Made by a program: the position numbers and the translations under genes
Notes under the pieces: generated by a model
Told to the model about the DNA's origin: nothing
The model's database searches: none
What the model saw: only the letters and a program-made list of their open reading frames with translations
DNA from: Gammaproteobacteria bacterium
Lineage (GTDB): Bacteria; Gemmatimonadota; Gemmatimonadetes; Longimicrobiales; Gaopeijiaceae
Assembly (NCBI GenBank): GCA_028820325.1
Contig: JAPPJO010000017.1
Span: 1 to 64,000 of the forward strand
Length of the DNA stretch: 64,000 nucleotides
Direction: 5' to 3'
Part shown: piece by piece, positions 33,992 to 42,945 of the stretch
Layout of the letters: each line of letters begins with the position of its first letter
Position numbering within the stretch: position 1 is the first letter of the stretch

Positions 33992-34699
33992 CTAACCCAG
34001 CGTATCCAGCCACTCGTCGGGACTCGCGAAGATCCCCGTGTGCAGCGGCGCGTCGCTCGCCGTGTAGCGCCTGCCCTCGGTGCTCCGCAGCTCATGCACG
34101 AGCCGGGAAAACAGCCGCAGATCGTCCATCTCGTAGACGACCACGAATTCCTGATCCTGGAGCCCGAACGAATACAGCAGCAACTGCTTGATGCGCCGGA
34201 ACTGCTTCCCGATGCGAATGTGCTCGTTCATCATCCCCTGGCGCGTCTCACGCCCGAAAAGATACCAGTCCGCCGTCTTGGTGAACGGATAGACGACCAG
34301 ATACCGCCTGCGCTCCTCGGCGAAGGAATCGACCTCCTGGGCCGACCGCGCCTTGCTGTACTCCGAGGGGCGCGTGTAACCCCAGAGCGTGCTGACCGGC
34401 TCGACGATGTCCCGGTTCGGGCCCTCAGCCTTGGCCCGACACATGAAATAGCGCGCGCCTGCCTCATCCTCTTCCGCGCGCACCGAACTCCACACCAGCA
34501 CGTCGGCTCCGGCTTCGAGGCCTTGCAGCAGATAGGGATGGGCCAGGTCCGCGGCGCCCCGCACATCGTCGAACCAGGCACGGGCTCGAGCCCGTCGGGC
34601 CGCCCCGTCCATCTCCCAGAAGCGCGCCGTGAAACGATAGTTGGCGAAGTGCCCGAGCACCGTCGGACGCTTCGCCACGGTCCCCTCGCTGTCGCTCAA
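33992..34699 (-). CDS. hemQ: HemQ, coproheme decarboxylase (ChdC)
   Basis: A 235-residue chlorite-dismutase-fold protein. In known HemQ enzymes a Tyr and Lys spaced as YxxxK contact the propionates and a His binds iron; here these are Tyr137 and Lys141 (YPFTK) and His160 (MMNEH). It turns coproheme into heme b by two decarboxylations using peroxide. Lack of the chlorite-dismutase Arg context and the heme-operon location argue against chlorite dismutase. The start is TTG 34699 with GAGGAAG upstream; no better ATG exists. It is the first gene of the six-gene heme operon. Confidence 0.92.
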   Translation of the reverse strand: MSDSEGTVAKRPTVLGHFANYRFTARFWEMDGAARRARARAWFDDVRGAADLAHPYLLQGLEAGADVLVWSSVRAEEDEAGARYFMCRAKAEGPNRDIVEPVSTLWGYTRPSEYSKARSAQEVDSFAEERRRYLVVYPFTKTADWYLFGRETRQGMMNEHIRIGKQFRRIKQLLLYSFGLQDQEFVVVYEMDDLRLFSRLVHELRSTEGRRYTASDAPLHTGIFASPDEWLDTLG

Positions 34700-34798
34700 G
34701 TCTCTTCCTCGCTGATGATGATCTCGGATCCCATGCTGACAGACTGATATCTCATGACAAATCGACTGTCATTTACTGTTTACTCTCTTGGCCCCGCC

Positions 34799-35947
34799 TC
34801 ACGACTTGGGGATCTGCTTGCCGGGATCCACGAAGGGCTTGCGCACGACCGTGGCGTCCCGCTCGCCATCGGGGGTGGCTACGCCGAGTCGCGTACCCAG
34901 GGCTCCGAATGCCACGGGCACCATGGCGTAGCCGATGTTGCGGTCGAGCCGCGGCGAATACACCGCCGACGTCACCAAGCCGATCTCCGAACCGTCCCGA
35001 TGCACGGGCCAGCGGGTCATGTTGAGGTCGAGCGCGGCGCCCGCGATCTCGACTCCGGCCAGGGCGCGCGCGGGTCCTTCCGCGGCGATGCGGGCGAGCG
35101 CCTCGCGGCCGATGAAGTCGCCCTCCTGGTCGTGGTCCACCTGCCAGCCGAGCCCGACCTCGTAGGGGTTGTTCTCCAGCGTCATGTCTATGCCGTAGTT
35201 GAGGATGCCGGCCTCGATGCGGCGGATGTCCGACGGCCCGGTAGGGGAAATCCCGAGATTGCGTCCTGCTTCCATCACGCGGTCCCAGAGTTCCATCCCC
35301 CGGCTGCCGTCCCGCAGGTAGATTTCGTAACCGACCTCGCCGCTCCAGCCGGTGCGCGTCACCACCACCGGAATGCCGTCCAGGTCGGTGTCGGCGAACC
35401 AATAGTAACGCAACCCGCTCACTTCGTCGCCGAAGAGCCTGCGGATGACTTCCTTCGATTTCGGACCCTGCACCTGCATGGGCGACACATCCGGTTCGCA
35501 CAGCTCGACGTCGAGCCCGGAGTTGAGGGCGACCCCCTTCGCCCAGAGCAGCACGTCGCTGTCGGCCAGCGCCAGCCAGAAGTGGTTCTCACCCAGGCGC
35601 AGGAGCACCGGATCGTTCACGATGCCGCCGTCCTCGGCGGTGATGAGGACGTACTTGCCCTGGCCGACGGCGCACCTGGAGAGGTCGCGCGGCGTGAGCA
35701 GGTTGGTGAACTCGAAGGCGTCCGGGCCGGTGATCTCCACCTGCCGCTCCACGCTCACGTCCCACACCGTCACCCCGGTCAGCAGCTTCTCGTACTCGGC
35801 CTGCAGGTCGTCGTACCGGGTCGGGAGGAACATGTGGTTGTAGACCGTATAGCTTCGGCAGCCCGCGCGCAGGGTGGCCTCGAAGTAGGGCGATCTGCGC
35901 AGCCGGGCGCCGCGCTGGATCAGGGCCATGTCGAAGGTCGGGGACAT
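34799..35947 (-). CDS. GcvT-family folate enzyme, DMSP-demethylase (DmdA)-like
   Basis: A 382-residue folate-dependent aminomethyltransferase-fold protein. Strings such as SYTVYNHMFLP, VTVWDVSVERQVEI, GKYVLI, GGIVNDPVLLRLGE, DVSPMQVQGPKSK, RTGWSGEVGYEIYL and RRIEAGILNYG recall marine DMSP demethylase DmdA more than glycine-cleavage GcvT. DmdA moves a methyl from dimethylsulfoniopropionate to tetrahydrofolate, but the wider clade has other or unknown substrates, so no symbol is given. ATG 35947 has GAGGAGCG upstream. It is the last gene of an operon with a second GcvT-like protein and two FAD oxidoreductases, and precedes hemQ by 99 nt. Confidence 0.82.
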   Translation of the reverse strand: MSPTFDMALIQRGARLRRSPYFEATLRAGCRSYTVYNHMFLPTRYDDLQAEYEKLLTGVTVWDVSVERQVEITGPDAFEFTNLLTPRDLSRCAVGQGKYVLITAEDGGIVNDPVLLRLGENHFWLALADSDVLLWAKGVALNSGLDVELCEPDVSPMQVQGPKSKEVIRRLFGDEVSGLRYYWFADTDLDGIPVVVTRTGWSGEVGYEIYLRDGSRGMELWDRVMEAGRNLGISPTGPSDIRRIEAGILNYGIDMTLENNPYEVGLGWQVDHDQEGDFIGREALARIAAEGPARALAGVEIAGAALDLNMTRWPVHRDGSEIGLVTSAVYSPRLDRNIGYAMVPVAFGALGTRLGVATPDGERDATVVRKPFVDPGKQIPKS

Positions 35948-36008
35948 GAAGTTCGCTCCTCGGGTGGATTTCAGGTCAGGTGCGGGCCGCTCGGGCCGGC
36001 TGCTCGGT

Positions 36009-37619
36009 TCACGGTTGATCCCGCCCGCCCAAAGGCGTGCCCCGCCTCCCGTCGCGCAAGATCTCGCGCGCGGCAAGCCGGCCGGGACCGCCCGTGACGC
36101 CCCCTCCCGGATGGGTCCCCGAGCCGCACAGGAACAGGCGCTCCACCGGCGTCCGGTACCGGCCCCATCCGGGGACCGGCCGCATGAAGAGGAGTTGGTC
36201 GAGGCCCATCTGTCCGTGGTATTCGTCACCGCCCGTGAGGCCGAGTTCGGTCTCGAGGTCGAGCGGCGTAAGCAGGCGGTGGTCGACGATGCGCTCGCGC
36301 AGGCCGGGGAGGAACTCGTCGAGCACTTCGAGCGCGCCGGCGAGCAGGGCGTCGTGGGTTGCGCTGTCCTCCCAGCTGCCCGAGCGCAGCCCGTACGGAG
36401 CGTAGCGGATCTGTATGGAGGCCAGATGGCGCCCGGCGGGCGCGAGTGCGGGGTTGTGGAGCGTCGGAACCACCATGTCGAGGTGCGGGCGCGCCGAGCA
36501 GCGCCCGTACTTGGCGTCATCGCCGGCCCGCTCCAGGTACTCCAGGTCCGGGGCCACCAGGGTGTGCCCGGACAGGCGGTCCGCGGCCTCCGGCAGCGGC
36601 GGAAGCCCGTCGAGCAGCAGGTGCAGGGCAGCGGTGGTCCCGTGGAGCTGGATGTTGGTCACCTTGCGGTTGAACTCGGGGCCCAGCCGGGGCGCGCCCA
36701 CCAGCCCGAAGAAGGTGCTGCGGGGGTCGACGCCCGACACCACGCAGCCGGCGAAGACCTCTTCTCCGCCAGCCAGCAGCACCCCGGTGGCCACCCCGTC
36801 CTCGACCAGAATGCTCTCCACGTCGGCCCCGGTGCGGACTTCCGCTCCGTGCATGCGCGCCGCATCCGCCAGGGCCTCCGAGAGCACGCCCAGGCCGCCC
36901 TTGACGAAGACGGTCGAGCGAAAGCCACAGGCTTCGCTCCCGGCGGCGTGGTAGAACATGCGGAAGGCGCCGCCCATGGCGCTCGGCCCCTGGCGGCCAC
37001 CCGGAAGGGCGCTGGTGGCGAGCATCCCCTTGAGGGCATCGCTCACGAACCAGTCGTCGAGCAGATCGCGCGCCGAGAGCGGGAGCGCCCGCAGCAGCTC
37101 CACGACAGTGCGTTTCCCGAGCCGGCCCGCCCGAAGCAGCGGACGCAGCATGCGCAGCCGTTCCCTGGCGGAAGCGCCGTGAAGGATCGGAGGAGGGTGC
37201 TCCAGAGCGATCCGCAGCACGCGGGCCATCGAGCGCAGGTAGTCGGCCCACTCCGGAAAGCGCTGCGCATCCGCCGGGCTGTGGCGTGCGATCTCGTCGC
37301 GGGTCCGTACGGGGTTGCGCCAGAGCGTCAGCGCCTCCCCGCCGCCGGTGAGCGAGGTGGCCACCGCAGGCGGATGCACCCACTCGAGCTCGCGGGCGTC
37401 GAGACCGAGTTCGGAGACGATCTCTCGCTGGAAGAGGCCGGCGTCCTGCGCGGCCACGTTGACCCGGCAGCCGGGAAAGAGCTCATCGCTCGCGGCGGCG
37501 CCCCCGACGACCCCCCGGCGCTCGAGCACCAGCACCTTCCATCCCTCGCGCGCGAGCATGGCCGCCGTGACCAGGGCGTTGTGCCCCGCCCCCACGACGA
37601 CCGCGTCGTAGCCGCTCAC
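36009..37619 (-). CDS. FAD-dependent oxidoreductase, phytoene-desaturase/PYROXD2-like (2)
   Basis: A 536-residue flavoprotein with the N-terminal motif DAVVVGAGHNALVTAAMLAREG and ERRGVVGGAAASDE, and the C-terminal FAD-contact region LFLCGSGTHPGGGVTGGPG. The build matches the phytoene desaturase/PYROXD2 group, whose members desaturate or oxidise varied substrates; no carotenoid genes are nearby. GTG 37619 overlaps the stop of its upstream paralogue as GTGA. Both are flanked by folate-binding GcvT-like genes, which suggests a joint role in an oxidation or demethylation pathway. The substrate is unknown. Confidence 0.85.
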   Translation of the reverse strand: MSGYDAVVVGAGHNALVTAAMLAREGWKVLVLERRGVVGGAAASDELFPGCRVNVAAQDAGLFQREIVSELGLDARELEWVHPPAVATSLTGGGEALTLWRNPVRTRDEIARHSPADAQRFPEWADYLRSMARVLRIALEHPPPILHGASARERLRMLRPLLRAGRLGKRTVVELLRALPLSARDLLDDWFVSDALKGMLATSALPGGRQGPSAMGGAFRMFYHAAGSEACGFRSTVFVKGGLGVLSEALADAARMHGAEVRTGADVESILVEDGVATGVLLAGGEEVFAGCVVSGVDPRSTFFGLVGAPRLGPEFNRKVTNIQLHGTTAALHLLLDGLPPLPEAADRLSGHTLVAPDLEYLERAGDDAKYGRCSARPHLDMVVPTLHNPALAPAGRHLASIQIRYAPYGLRSGSWEDSATHDALLAGALEVLDEFLPGLRERIVDHRLLTPLDLETELGLTGGDEYHGQMGLDQLLFMRPVPGWGRYRTPVERLFLCGSGTHPGGGVTGGPGRLAAREILRDGRRGTPLGGRDQP

Positions 37620-39220
37620 CGTTCCCTCCCCCGCCGCCCTCGCCCAAGATCGGCCAGGACAGTGCCGGCGGCGAGCTTCCCGGGCGCGCCCATGATGCCG
37701 CCTCCCGGGTGCGTCCCCGAGCCGCACTGGTAGTAGCCCCGCACCGGCGTGCGGTACTTCGCGTACCCGGCGGCCGGACGGAGGAAGAAGAGCTGCGACG
37801 GGCTCAGCTCGCCCTGGAAGATGTTGCCCTGCGAGAGCCCCGTGGTGCGCTCGATGTCCAGCGGCGTGAGCACCTGACGGTGCAGGATGATGTCCTTCAG
37901 GTTCGGGATGTAGCGCGCCAGCGTGTCGACCACGGTATCGCCGAAGGCCTCGCGCCTGTCGTCCCAGTTCCCTTCGCGCAGCTCATAGGGCGCGTACTGG
38001 ACGAAGCACGACATGACGTGCTTGCCGGGCGGGGCCATCCCGGGATCGATCGCCGAGGGGATGACGATGTCGATGTAGGGTTCCTTCGAGTAGTCCCCGT
38101 ACTTCGCGTCGTCATAGGCGTGCTCCAGGTAGTCGAGGGAGGGACTGATTGAGACGGCGCCCCGCAGGTGAGGCCCCCAGCCGGGCATGCAGGTGAAGTC
38201 GGGGGCCGCGTCGAGCGCCAGGTTGACCTTTCCGGAGGAGCCGCGGAAGCGGAAGGCGCGCACCGCGCGGACCAGCTCTCCCGGGAGCTCATCCTCTTCG
38301 AGCAGGTCGAGGAAGGTGCGGCGCGGATCCAGGCTGGACGAGACCACCTTTCCGTGCACCTCGTCCCCGTTGGCCAGAGCCACCCCGGTCACGCGGCCGT
38401 TGCGGACCAGCACCCGGGCGACCGGCGCGTCGGTGCGGACTTCCGCGCCTGCCTCGCGCGCGGCCGACGCGATCGCCTCGGCGACCGCCCCGGTGCCGCC
38501 CTTGGCAAAGCCCCACGCCCGGAAGTGGCCGTCGATCTCCCCCATGTAGTGGTGGAGCAGGACGTAGGCGGTGCCCGGCGAGCGCGGCCCCAGGAAGGTC
38601 CCGATGATCCCGCTCGCCGACAGCGTCGCCTTTAGCACGTCGGTCTCGAACCACTCGTCCAGGAAATCCGCCGCGCTCATCGTCATCAGCTTCACGAGCA
38701 GGTGCAGCTGTTCGGGCTCGAGCCCCAGAAAGTGCCGGGCAAGGCGGATCAGGCCGGAGATGTCGCGAGGGCCCAGGCGGGCGGGGTCGGGCGGGACGAT
38801 GTCGAGCAGATACTTCACCGCGCGCGCCATGAAAAAGAGCGACCGGCCGTAGTCGTCGTAAGCCTCGGCGTCGCGCACCGAGAAGCGCGCGATCTCTCGC
38901 CAGGTGCGGTAGTGGTCGCCGTCGCGGTAGAGCCGGTCGCCGTCAGGGAGCGGTGTGAGCGTGCTCTCGAGCGGCAGGATGGTGAGCCCGTGCCGGGGCA
39001 GGTCCAGCTCGCGAATGATCTCCGGGCGCATCAGGCTCACCACATAGGAGAAGACGCTGTAGCGGAAACCCGGGAAGATCTCCTCGGTGACCGTGGCGCC
39101 CCCCACCATCGGACGCGCCTCGAGCACGCACACGTCAAGCCCCGCGCGCGCCAGGTAGGCCGCGTGCACGAGGCCGTTGTGCCCGCCGCCAATCACGACC
39201 GCGTCGTATGTGCGGGTCAT
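37616..39220 (-). CDS. FAD-dependent oxidoreductase, phytoene-desaturase/PYROXD2-like (1)
   Basis: A 534-residue flavoprotein, paralogue of the next gene. The dinucleotide motif is DAVVIGGGHNGLVHAAYLARAG; other marks are LEARPMVGGATVTEE, RAWGFAKGGTGAVAEAI and YYQCGSGTHPGGGIMGAPG. This agrees well with PYROXD2-type proteins. ATG 39220 lies 5 nt after the stop of the upstream GcvT-like gene, and its stop overlaps the next start, so the pair is co-translated and may form a heterodimer. Confidence 0.87.
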   Translation of the reverse strand: MTRTYDAVVIGGGHNGLVHAAYLARAGLDVCVLEARPMVGGATVTEEIFPGFRYSVFSYVVSLMRPEIIRELDLPRHGLTILPLESTLTPLPDGDRLYRDGDHYRTWREIARFSVRDAEAYDDYGRSLFFMARAVKYLLDIVPPDPARLGPRDISGLIRLARHFLGLEPEQLHLLVKLMTMSAADFLDEWFETDVLKATLSASGIIGTFLGPRSPGTAYVLLHHYMGEIDGHFRAWGFAKGGTGAVAEAIASAAREAGAEVRTDAPVARVLVRNGRVTGVALANGDEVHGKVVSSSLDPRRTFLDLLEEDELPGELVRAVRAFRFRGSSGKVNLALDAAPDFTCMPGWGPHLRGAVSISPSLDYLEHAYDDAKYGDYSKEPYIDIVIPSAIDPGMAPPGKHVMSCFVQYAPYELREGNWDDRREAFGDTVVDTLARYIPNLKDIILHRQVLTPLDIERTTGLSQGNIFQGELSPSQLFFLRPAAGYAKYRTPVRGYYQCGSGTHPGGGIMGAPGKLAAGTVLADLGRGRRGRER

Positions 39221-39225
39221 CGGAC

Positions 39226-40419
39226 TTATGCGCGCTTGCGCGCGGGATCGAAGAAGGGGGTCTTCACCACCGTGGCCGGCACCTCGTGGCGCACGAACTC
39301 CACGGTGAGCTCGAAGTCCACACGTCCGCCGGGCCGCGCGAAATCGCGCTGCAGGGTCGCGAGGGCGATGTACTTCTTGAGGATTGGCGAGAAGGTGGAA
39401 CTGGTCACGAACCCGACCTGCGCCCCGGCGGCGAAGATCGGCACCGGCTCGCGCGACGCCTTGCCCGCCACCAGCGGAGGCAGTCCGACCGAGGCGAAAC
39501 GCCGCTCGATGCGCGGCCAGTCAACCTCCAGCCCCGCGAAGGCCCACTTGGAGGGCTGGGCGGCCTCCCGCGCGAGCGCCCTCCCGCCCACGAAGTCGCG
39601 TCCGGACCGCGGCTGGACCGCCCATCCCAGGCCAGCCTCGTAGGGCGAGGACTTGCGCGACTCGATGAGCGCCGTCCACGCCGACACATAATCGACTTCC
39701 TTGAGCAGGAGCCCGGCCTCGATGCGGGCCACGTCGAGGGCGTCGAGCCCCGCCGGGGCGATGCCGTACCCCCGGCCCATCTCCATGAGCGCGTCCCAGA
39801 GGTCGAGCGCGTGTTCGGGGCGCACCCAGAGCTCGTATCCCAGATCACCCGTGTAGCCGGTCCGCGTGATCGTGACCGGACTCGATCCCACGGTCCCCTT
39901 CGTGAGCCCGAAATACGGGACGGACGCGATGTCCGCGCCGGTCACCAACCCCGCCAGAATGTCACCCGACGTGGGCCCCTGAAGGGCGAGCGCCGCCAGC
40001 TCAAGCGAGATGTCGCGCACGTCGGCGTCCATTCCGAGCCCGCAATCCTCGAACCAGCGCAGGCACGGATCCGCGGCCGTGATGCGGAATCGGTCCGCGT
40101 CCAGGCGCTGCACGGTGCCATCGTCGATCAGCTTGCCGGCCTCGTCGCACCAAGGGCTGTAGAGTACGTGTCCCTCCGGGCAGTCGGCCGCGTCGCGCGT
40201 GACGATCCGGTCCAGCAGCGCGGCCGCATCGGTTCCCGTGATCTCGTACTTGCGCAGGGGCGAGATGTCGAAGAGGGCCGCGCCGCTGCGCACCGCGTAG
40301 TACTCGTACTCGTGGCCGGGCTCGTAGCTGAGGGCGATGGAGTACCCGGACCAGTTGCGCCAGCGGCGGTGGTGGGAGAGCGCGGCGGTGCGCGGGTGGA
40401 AGGGTGTTTCGAGGAGCAT
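39226..40419 (-). CDS. GcvT-like aminomethyltransferase-family protein
   Basis: A 397-residue folate-binding protein of the glycine-cleavage T fold. Marks include RSGAALFDISPLRKYEITG, LQGPTSGDILAGL, ITRTGYTGDLGYELWV, ARIEAGLLLKEVDY and the C-terminal IGFVTSS-like barrel (QVGFVTSSTFSPILKK). It is distinct from the DmdA-like protein at the other end of the operon. No GcvH, GcvP or lipoate gene is near, so a role in the glycine cleavage system is unlikely. ATG 40419 has a weak ribosome site; the upstream phosphatase ends 19 nt before it. It probably transfers or accepts a one-carbon unit through tetrahydrofolate. Confidence 0.83.
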   Translation of the reverse strand: MLLETPFHPRTAALSHHRRWRNWSGYSIALSYEPGHEYEYYAVRSGAALFDISPLRKYEITGTDAAALLDRIVTRDAADCPEGHVLYSPWCDEAGKLIDDGTVQRLDADRFRITAADPCLRWFEDCGLGMDADVRDISLELAALALQGPTSGDILAGLVTGADIASVPYFGLTKGTVGSSPVTITRTGYTGDLGYELWVRPEHALDLWDALMEMGRGYGIAPAGLDALDVARIEAGLLLKEVDYVSAWTALIESRKSSPYEAGLGWAVQPRSGRDFVGGRALAREAAQPSKWAFAGLEVDWPRIERRFASVGLPPLVAGKASREPVPIFAAGAQVGFVTSSTFSPILKKYIALATLQRDFARPGGRVDFELTVEFVRHEVPATVVKTPFFDPARKRA

Positions 40420-40438
40420 GCGGCAAGCTGGCTGCGAT

Positions 40439-40990
40439 TCAGAAACGCAGCAAGGTGGTGACCGCGGGTCGCCCGGGCTGGATGACGATGATGTAGAGCC
40501 GGTCGTACTCCATGTGGTCGATGGGACCGTGAGGATCGCCCCCGAGCGCCTCCGCCAGGCGCGGCGTGGTGTTGCTGTGGCCCGACACCAGATGACGACC
40601 GGGGGTCGCGCGAATGGTCTCCGCGAGTTGCTCCAGTTCTCCGGGGCTGTAGATGATGAGCTCGACGCCATCGTCCTCCGCGATGGGGCGGGCGGTACCG
40701 AGCGTCCGCGTCAGGTTGGTGGAATGGACGTGGGTGAAATCCACGTCCGCCAACAGTGTCCGGAGCCGCTCGACCCGTGCTCGCCCAACGTCGTTCAAGG
40801 GCGAGTTCGGGCTGTCGTCGAGGCGTTCGGCGTGGCGCACCAGGAAGACGGTCACGGCGTCGTCCGCCGGGACAGCGACCTGTGCGCCCAGGCGGAAGGG
40901 CACCGCGACCGCCGCCAGGCAGGCCGCGAAGGCTGCCAGCGTGTTTGCGGCCAGCCGCACGCGGCATCGGGGAATTCGCGATCGAGTCAT
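40439..40990 (-). CDS. Exported histidine phosphatase (phosphoglycerate-mutase-like)
   Basis: A 183-residue protein with an N-terminal signal peptide (hydrophobic 12-33). The catalytic core starts FLVRHAER, where the family RHG is RHA, and the second His is in LVSGHSNTTP. Members hydrolyse phosphate esters through a phosphohistidine. Secretion and size fit small periplasmic SixA/PhoE-like phosphatases or binding proteins. ATG 40990 lies 10 nt after the cupin stop. Its link to the folate and FAD genes downstream may be only transcriptional. Confidence 0.85.
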   Translation of the reverse strand: MTRSRIPRCRVRLAANTLAAFAACLAAVAVPFRLGAQVAVPADDAVTVFLVRHAERLDDSPNSPLNDVGRARVERLRTLLADVDFTHVHSTNLTRTLGTARPIAEDDGVELIIYSPGELEQLAETIRATPGRHLVSGHSNTTPRLAEALGGDPHGPIDHMEYDRLYIIVIQPGRPAVTTLLRF

Positions 40991-41000
40991 GGCACCCCCA

Positions 41001-41516
41001 CTACTTGAGCGCGACCAACTGGTCTGGATCCACCCGCACGACGATGTAGGTGATCGCCTCGGTGATCTCGCTGAAGCCGTGCGGCGAGTTGGTCGGGATG
41101 ATCACCATGTCCCCCGGTTCGATGTCGCGGCTCTGTCCGCCGGCGATGCCGCCCAGCGCACTCGGGCCGGTCAGCGTGCGGACCGTATTCCCCTCCGGAT
41201 CGAGGGGACGCGGGTCCGTGAGCTCGCCCCCGGTCACCAGCGTGCCCCGCCCCGACACAACGTAGTAGACCTCGGTCTGGTTGTGGTGCTGGATCGCCCC
41301 CAGCGAGGTGGTGGGCGGCCGGTGCACCAACCCGACCCCGACGTTGTGGCCGCCCGCATCGATGTGGCGGATCTGCTGGTCGCTCACCCGGCCCTCGGGA
41401 GCGTTCGCGATGGTGGCGAGAATGTCCTCCGCGGTAATGTGGGTGGCCGCCTGATTCTCCTGGGCCGCGGCCCAGATCAGTCCGCCAGCCAGCGCCGCAA
41501 CGAGCAGCTTCGACAC
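41001..41516 (-). CDS. Secreted cupin-domain protein
   Basis: A 171-residue protein with a short signal peptide and one cupin barrel. The metal motif is visible as AIQHHNQTEVYYVVSGRGTLVTGG, with the second motif PGDMVIIPTNSPHGFSEI. The GTG start (41516) is preceded by GGAGGT. It opens the minus-strand operon that runs down to the DmdA-like gene. Cupins range from lyases and isomerases to sensors; DMSP lyases of the DddL/Q/W type are also small cupins, but their specific ligand pattern was not verified here. Confidence 0.85.
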   Translation of the reverse strand: MSKLLVAALAGGLIWAAAQENQAATHITAEDILATIANAPEGRVSDQQIRHIDAGGHNVGVGLVHRPPTTSLGAIQHHNQTEVYYVVSGRGTLVTGGELTDPRPLDPEGNTVRTLTGPSALGGIAGGQSRDIEPGDMVIIPTNSPHGFSEITEAITYIVVRVDPDQLVALK

Positions 41517-41697
41517 GGGTACCTCCGGTCTTCGGTGGGTTCAGCGGCCTTGCACGCGAGAGCCAATACTAGCAGCCCGTGGATGAATCCGCGCGTGCAC
41601 CGCGCCCACTGGTAGAATCGGCAGCCAACCCTGATGTTGCGCCCGGGCGTCTCAAGGGTTGGGAGACCTGATCCACTCCCCGGGAGACTCTTTGCGC

Positions 41698-42873
41698 ATG
41701 ACGCCCCGACCCATCGTTCTCGCAGCGGCCACGCTCCTCCATGCTGGGTGTGTCTCTCCCGACAGCAGTTCGTTGACCATCGTTCGCGATAGCGCCCGTG
41801 TCGTGATCGCGGAGAGCGGCCTGGAAGTCTCGGGCGACGAATGGAGGCTCCAGCTTCCCCCCGTCCTTCTGATCGGCCGTAGCGAGGGCACGGGGGACGG
41901 ACCGGATCTCTTCGGGCGCATCAACCAAGTCATTCGGCTGTCGAGCGGGGACATCGCCGTAGCCGAAGGCCTGGCGGCGGAGGTCCGCGTTTTTGACGAT
42001 GGGGGAGGGTACTTGCGCACGTTTGGAAGACGCGGTGAAGGACCCGGAGAGTTCGCGAACCTTTGGACGATTTCGGAATTGCCGGGTGATACGATTGTGG
42101 CGGTCGATCCCTTCGGCGGGCGGATTACCCTGTTCACGTCATCTGGCACGTTCGCCCGATCATTCCCGATGCCGTGGCTCCCAGGGGCGTCTGCCCCCAA
42201 CCCGGTCGGGTGGTTTGAGGACGGCACGCTGCTCGTCGACGCGCTCGCTCAATCTCCGTCCGGGGACGCACGCGACCAATCCACGCACTTCCTATACTCG
42301 GTTGACCGCGATGGAGAGGTACTGGAGCCCCTCGGCGAGTTCGCGGGTGAGCAACTGGGCCGCAACGGCTTGGGCCTTGCCTTCGGCGCGCGGGCACATT
42401 TCGCGGCAGGCGGCAACCTGGCCTGGTATGGACATTCCAGCCGATACGAGTTGGTGGGCCGTGACCGATCCGGATCCGTGCGCAGAATCGTGCGTGCGGA
42501 TCGAATTCCGAGGGCGGTGACACAAGCCGAAATCGATGAATCGCGGGCCGCAGCCGGGGAGCGCCTCCGGGGAATGTCGGGTCCAGCCATCGATCGAATC
42601 CGGGCGACCGAGTTCGCGAGCACCCACCCGCTCCATGGCAGATTCCTCTTTGACGAAGCAGGCAACCTATGGGTGGAGCGGTCCTGGAGTGACCTGATCG
42701 CGGATTCCGGCGCGAGAGAATGGGACATCTTCGACGCGGAGGGCAAACTCACTGGCTTCCTTGCGACTCCCGGCGGCTTCCGGATCACGTACATCGGGAC
42801 GCAGTCGGTCCTCGGCGTTCATGCGGATTCTCTCGGCATCGAGACCGTTCGGATGTATCGATTGGATAAGTGA
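41698..42873 (+). CDS. Six-bladed beta-propeller lipoprotein (NHL-like)
   Basis: A 391-residue protein starting at ATG 41698 with GGGAG upstream; the signal ends in the lipobox LLHAGC (Cys17). The body repeats propeller-blade patterns: FGRINQVIRLSSGDIAVAEG, RVFDDGGGYLRTFGRRGEGPGEF and DTIVAVDPFGGRITLFTSSG. The FGRxGEGPGEF string is typical of the 6-bladed propeller proteins common in Bacteroidota and Gemmatimonadota. No catalytic motif is seen, so a binding or scaffold role is likely. It stands alone, divergent from the cupin operon and convergent with the AbiE pair. Confidence 0.82.
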   Translation: MTPRPIVLAAATLLHAGCVSPDSSSLTIVRDSARVVIAESGLEVSGDEWRLQLPPVLLIGRSEGTGDGPDLFGRINQVIRLSSGDIAVAEGLAAEVRVFDDGGGYLRTFGRRGEGPGEFANLWTISELPGDTIVAVDPFGGRITLFTSSGTFARSFPMPWLPGASAPNPVGWFEDGTLLVDALAQSPSGDARDQSTHFLYSVDRDGEVLEPLGEFAGEQLGRNGLGLAFGARAHFAAGGNLAWYGHSSRYELVGRDRSGSVRRIVRADRIPRAVTQAEIDESRAAAGERLRGMSGPAIDRIRATEFASTHPLHGRFLFDEAGNLWVERSWSDLIADSGAREWDIFDAEGKLTGFLATPGGFRITYIGTQSVLGVHADSLGIETVRMYRLDK

Positions 42874-42945
42874 CGACCCCTTCAGCCCACATCCCCATCA
42901 CGCAACGACCGGCAGGTTTCCCGAGATGCCCCATGGTCGCCAGGA

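Noticed and set aside
33992-34699. Chlorite dismutase
   Set aside because: The heme-operon position and the YxxxK plus His pattern fit HemQ; no chlorate-related genes are near.
39226-40419. Glycine cleavage system T protein
   Set aside because: No GcvH or GcvP nearby, and the sequence differs from standard GcvT; it is kept as GcvT-like only.
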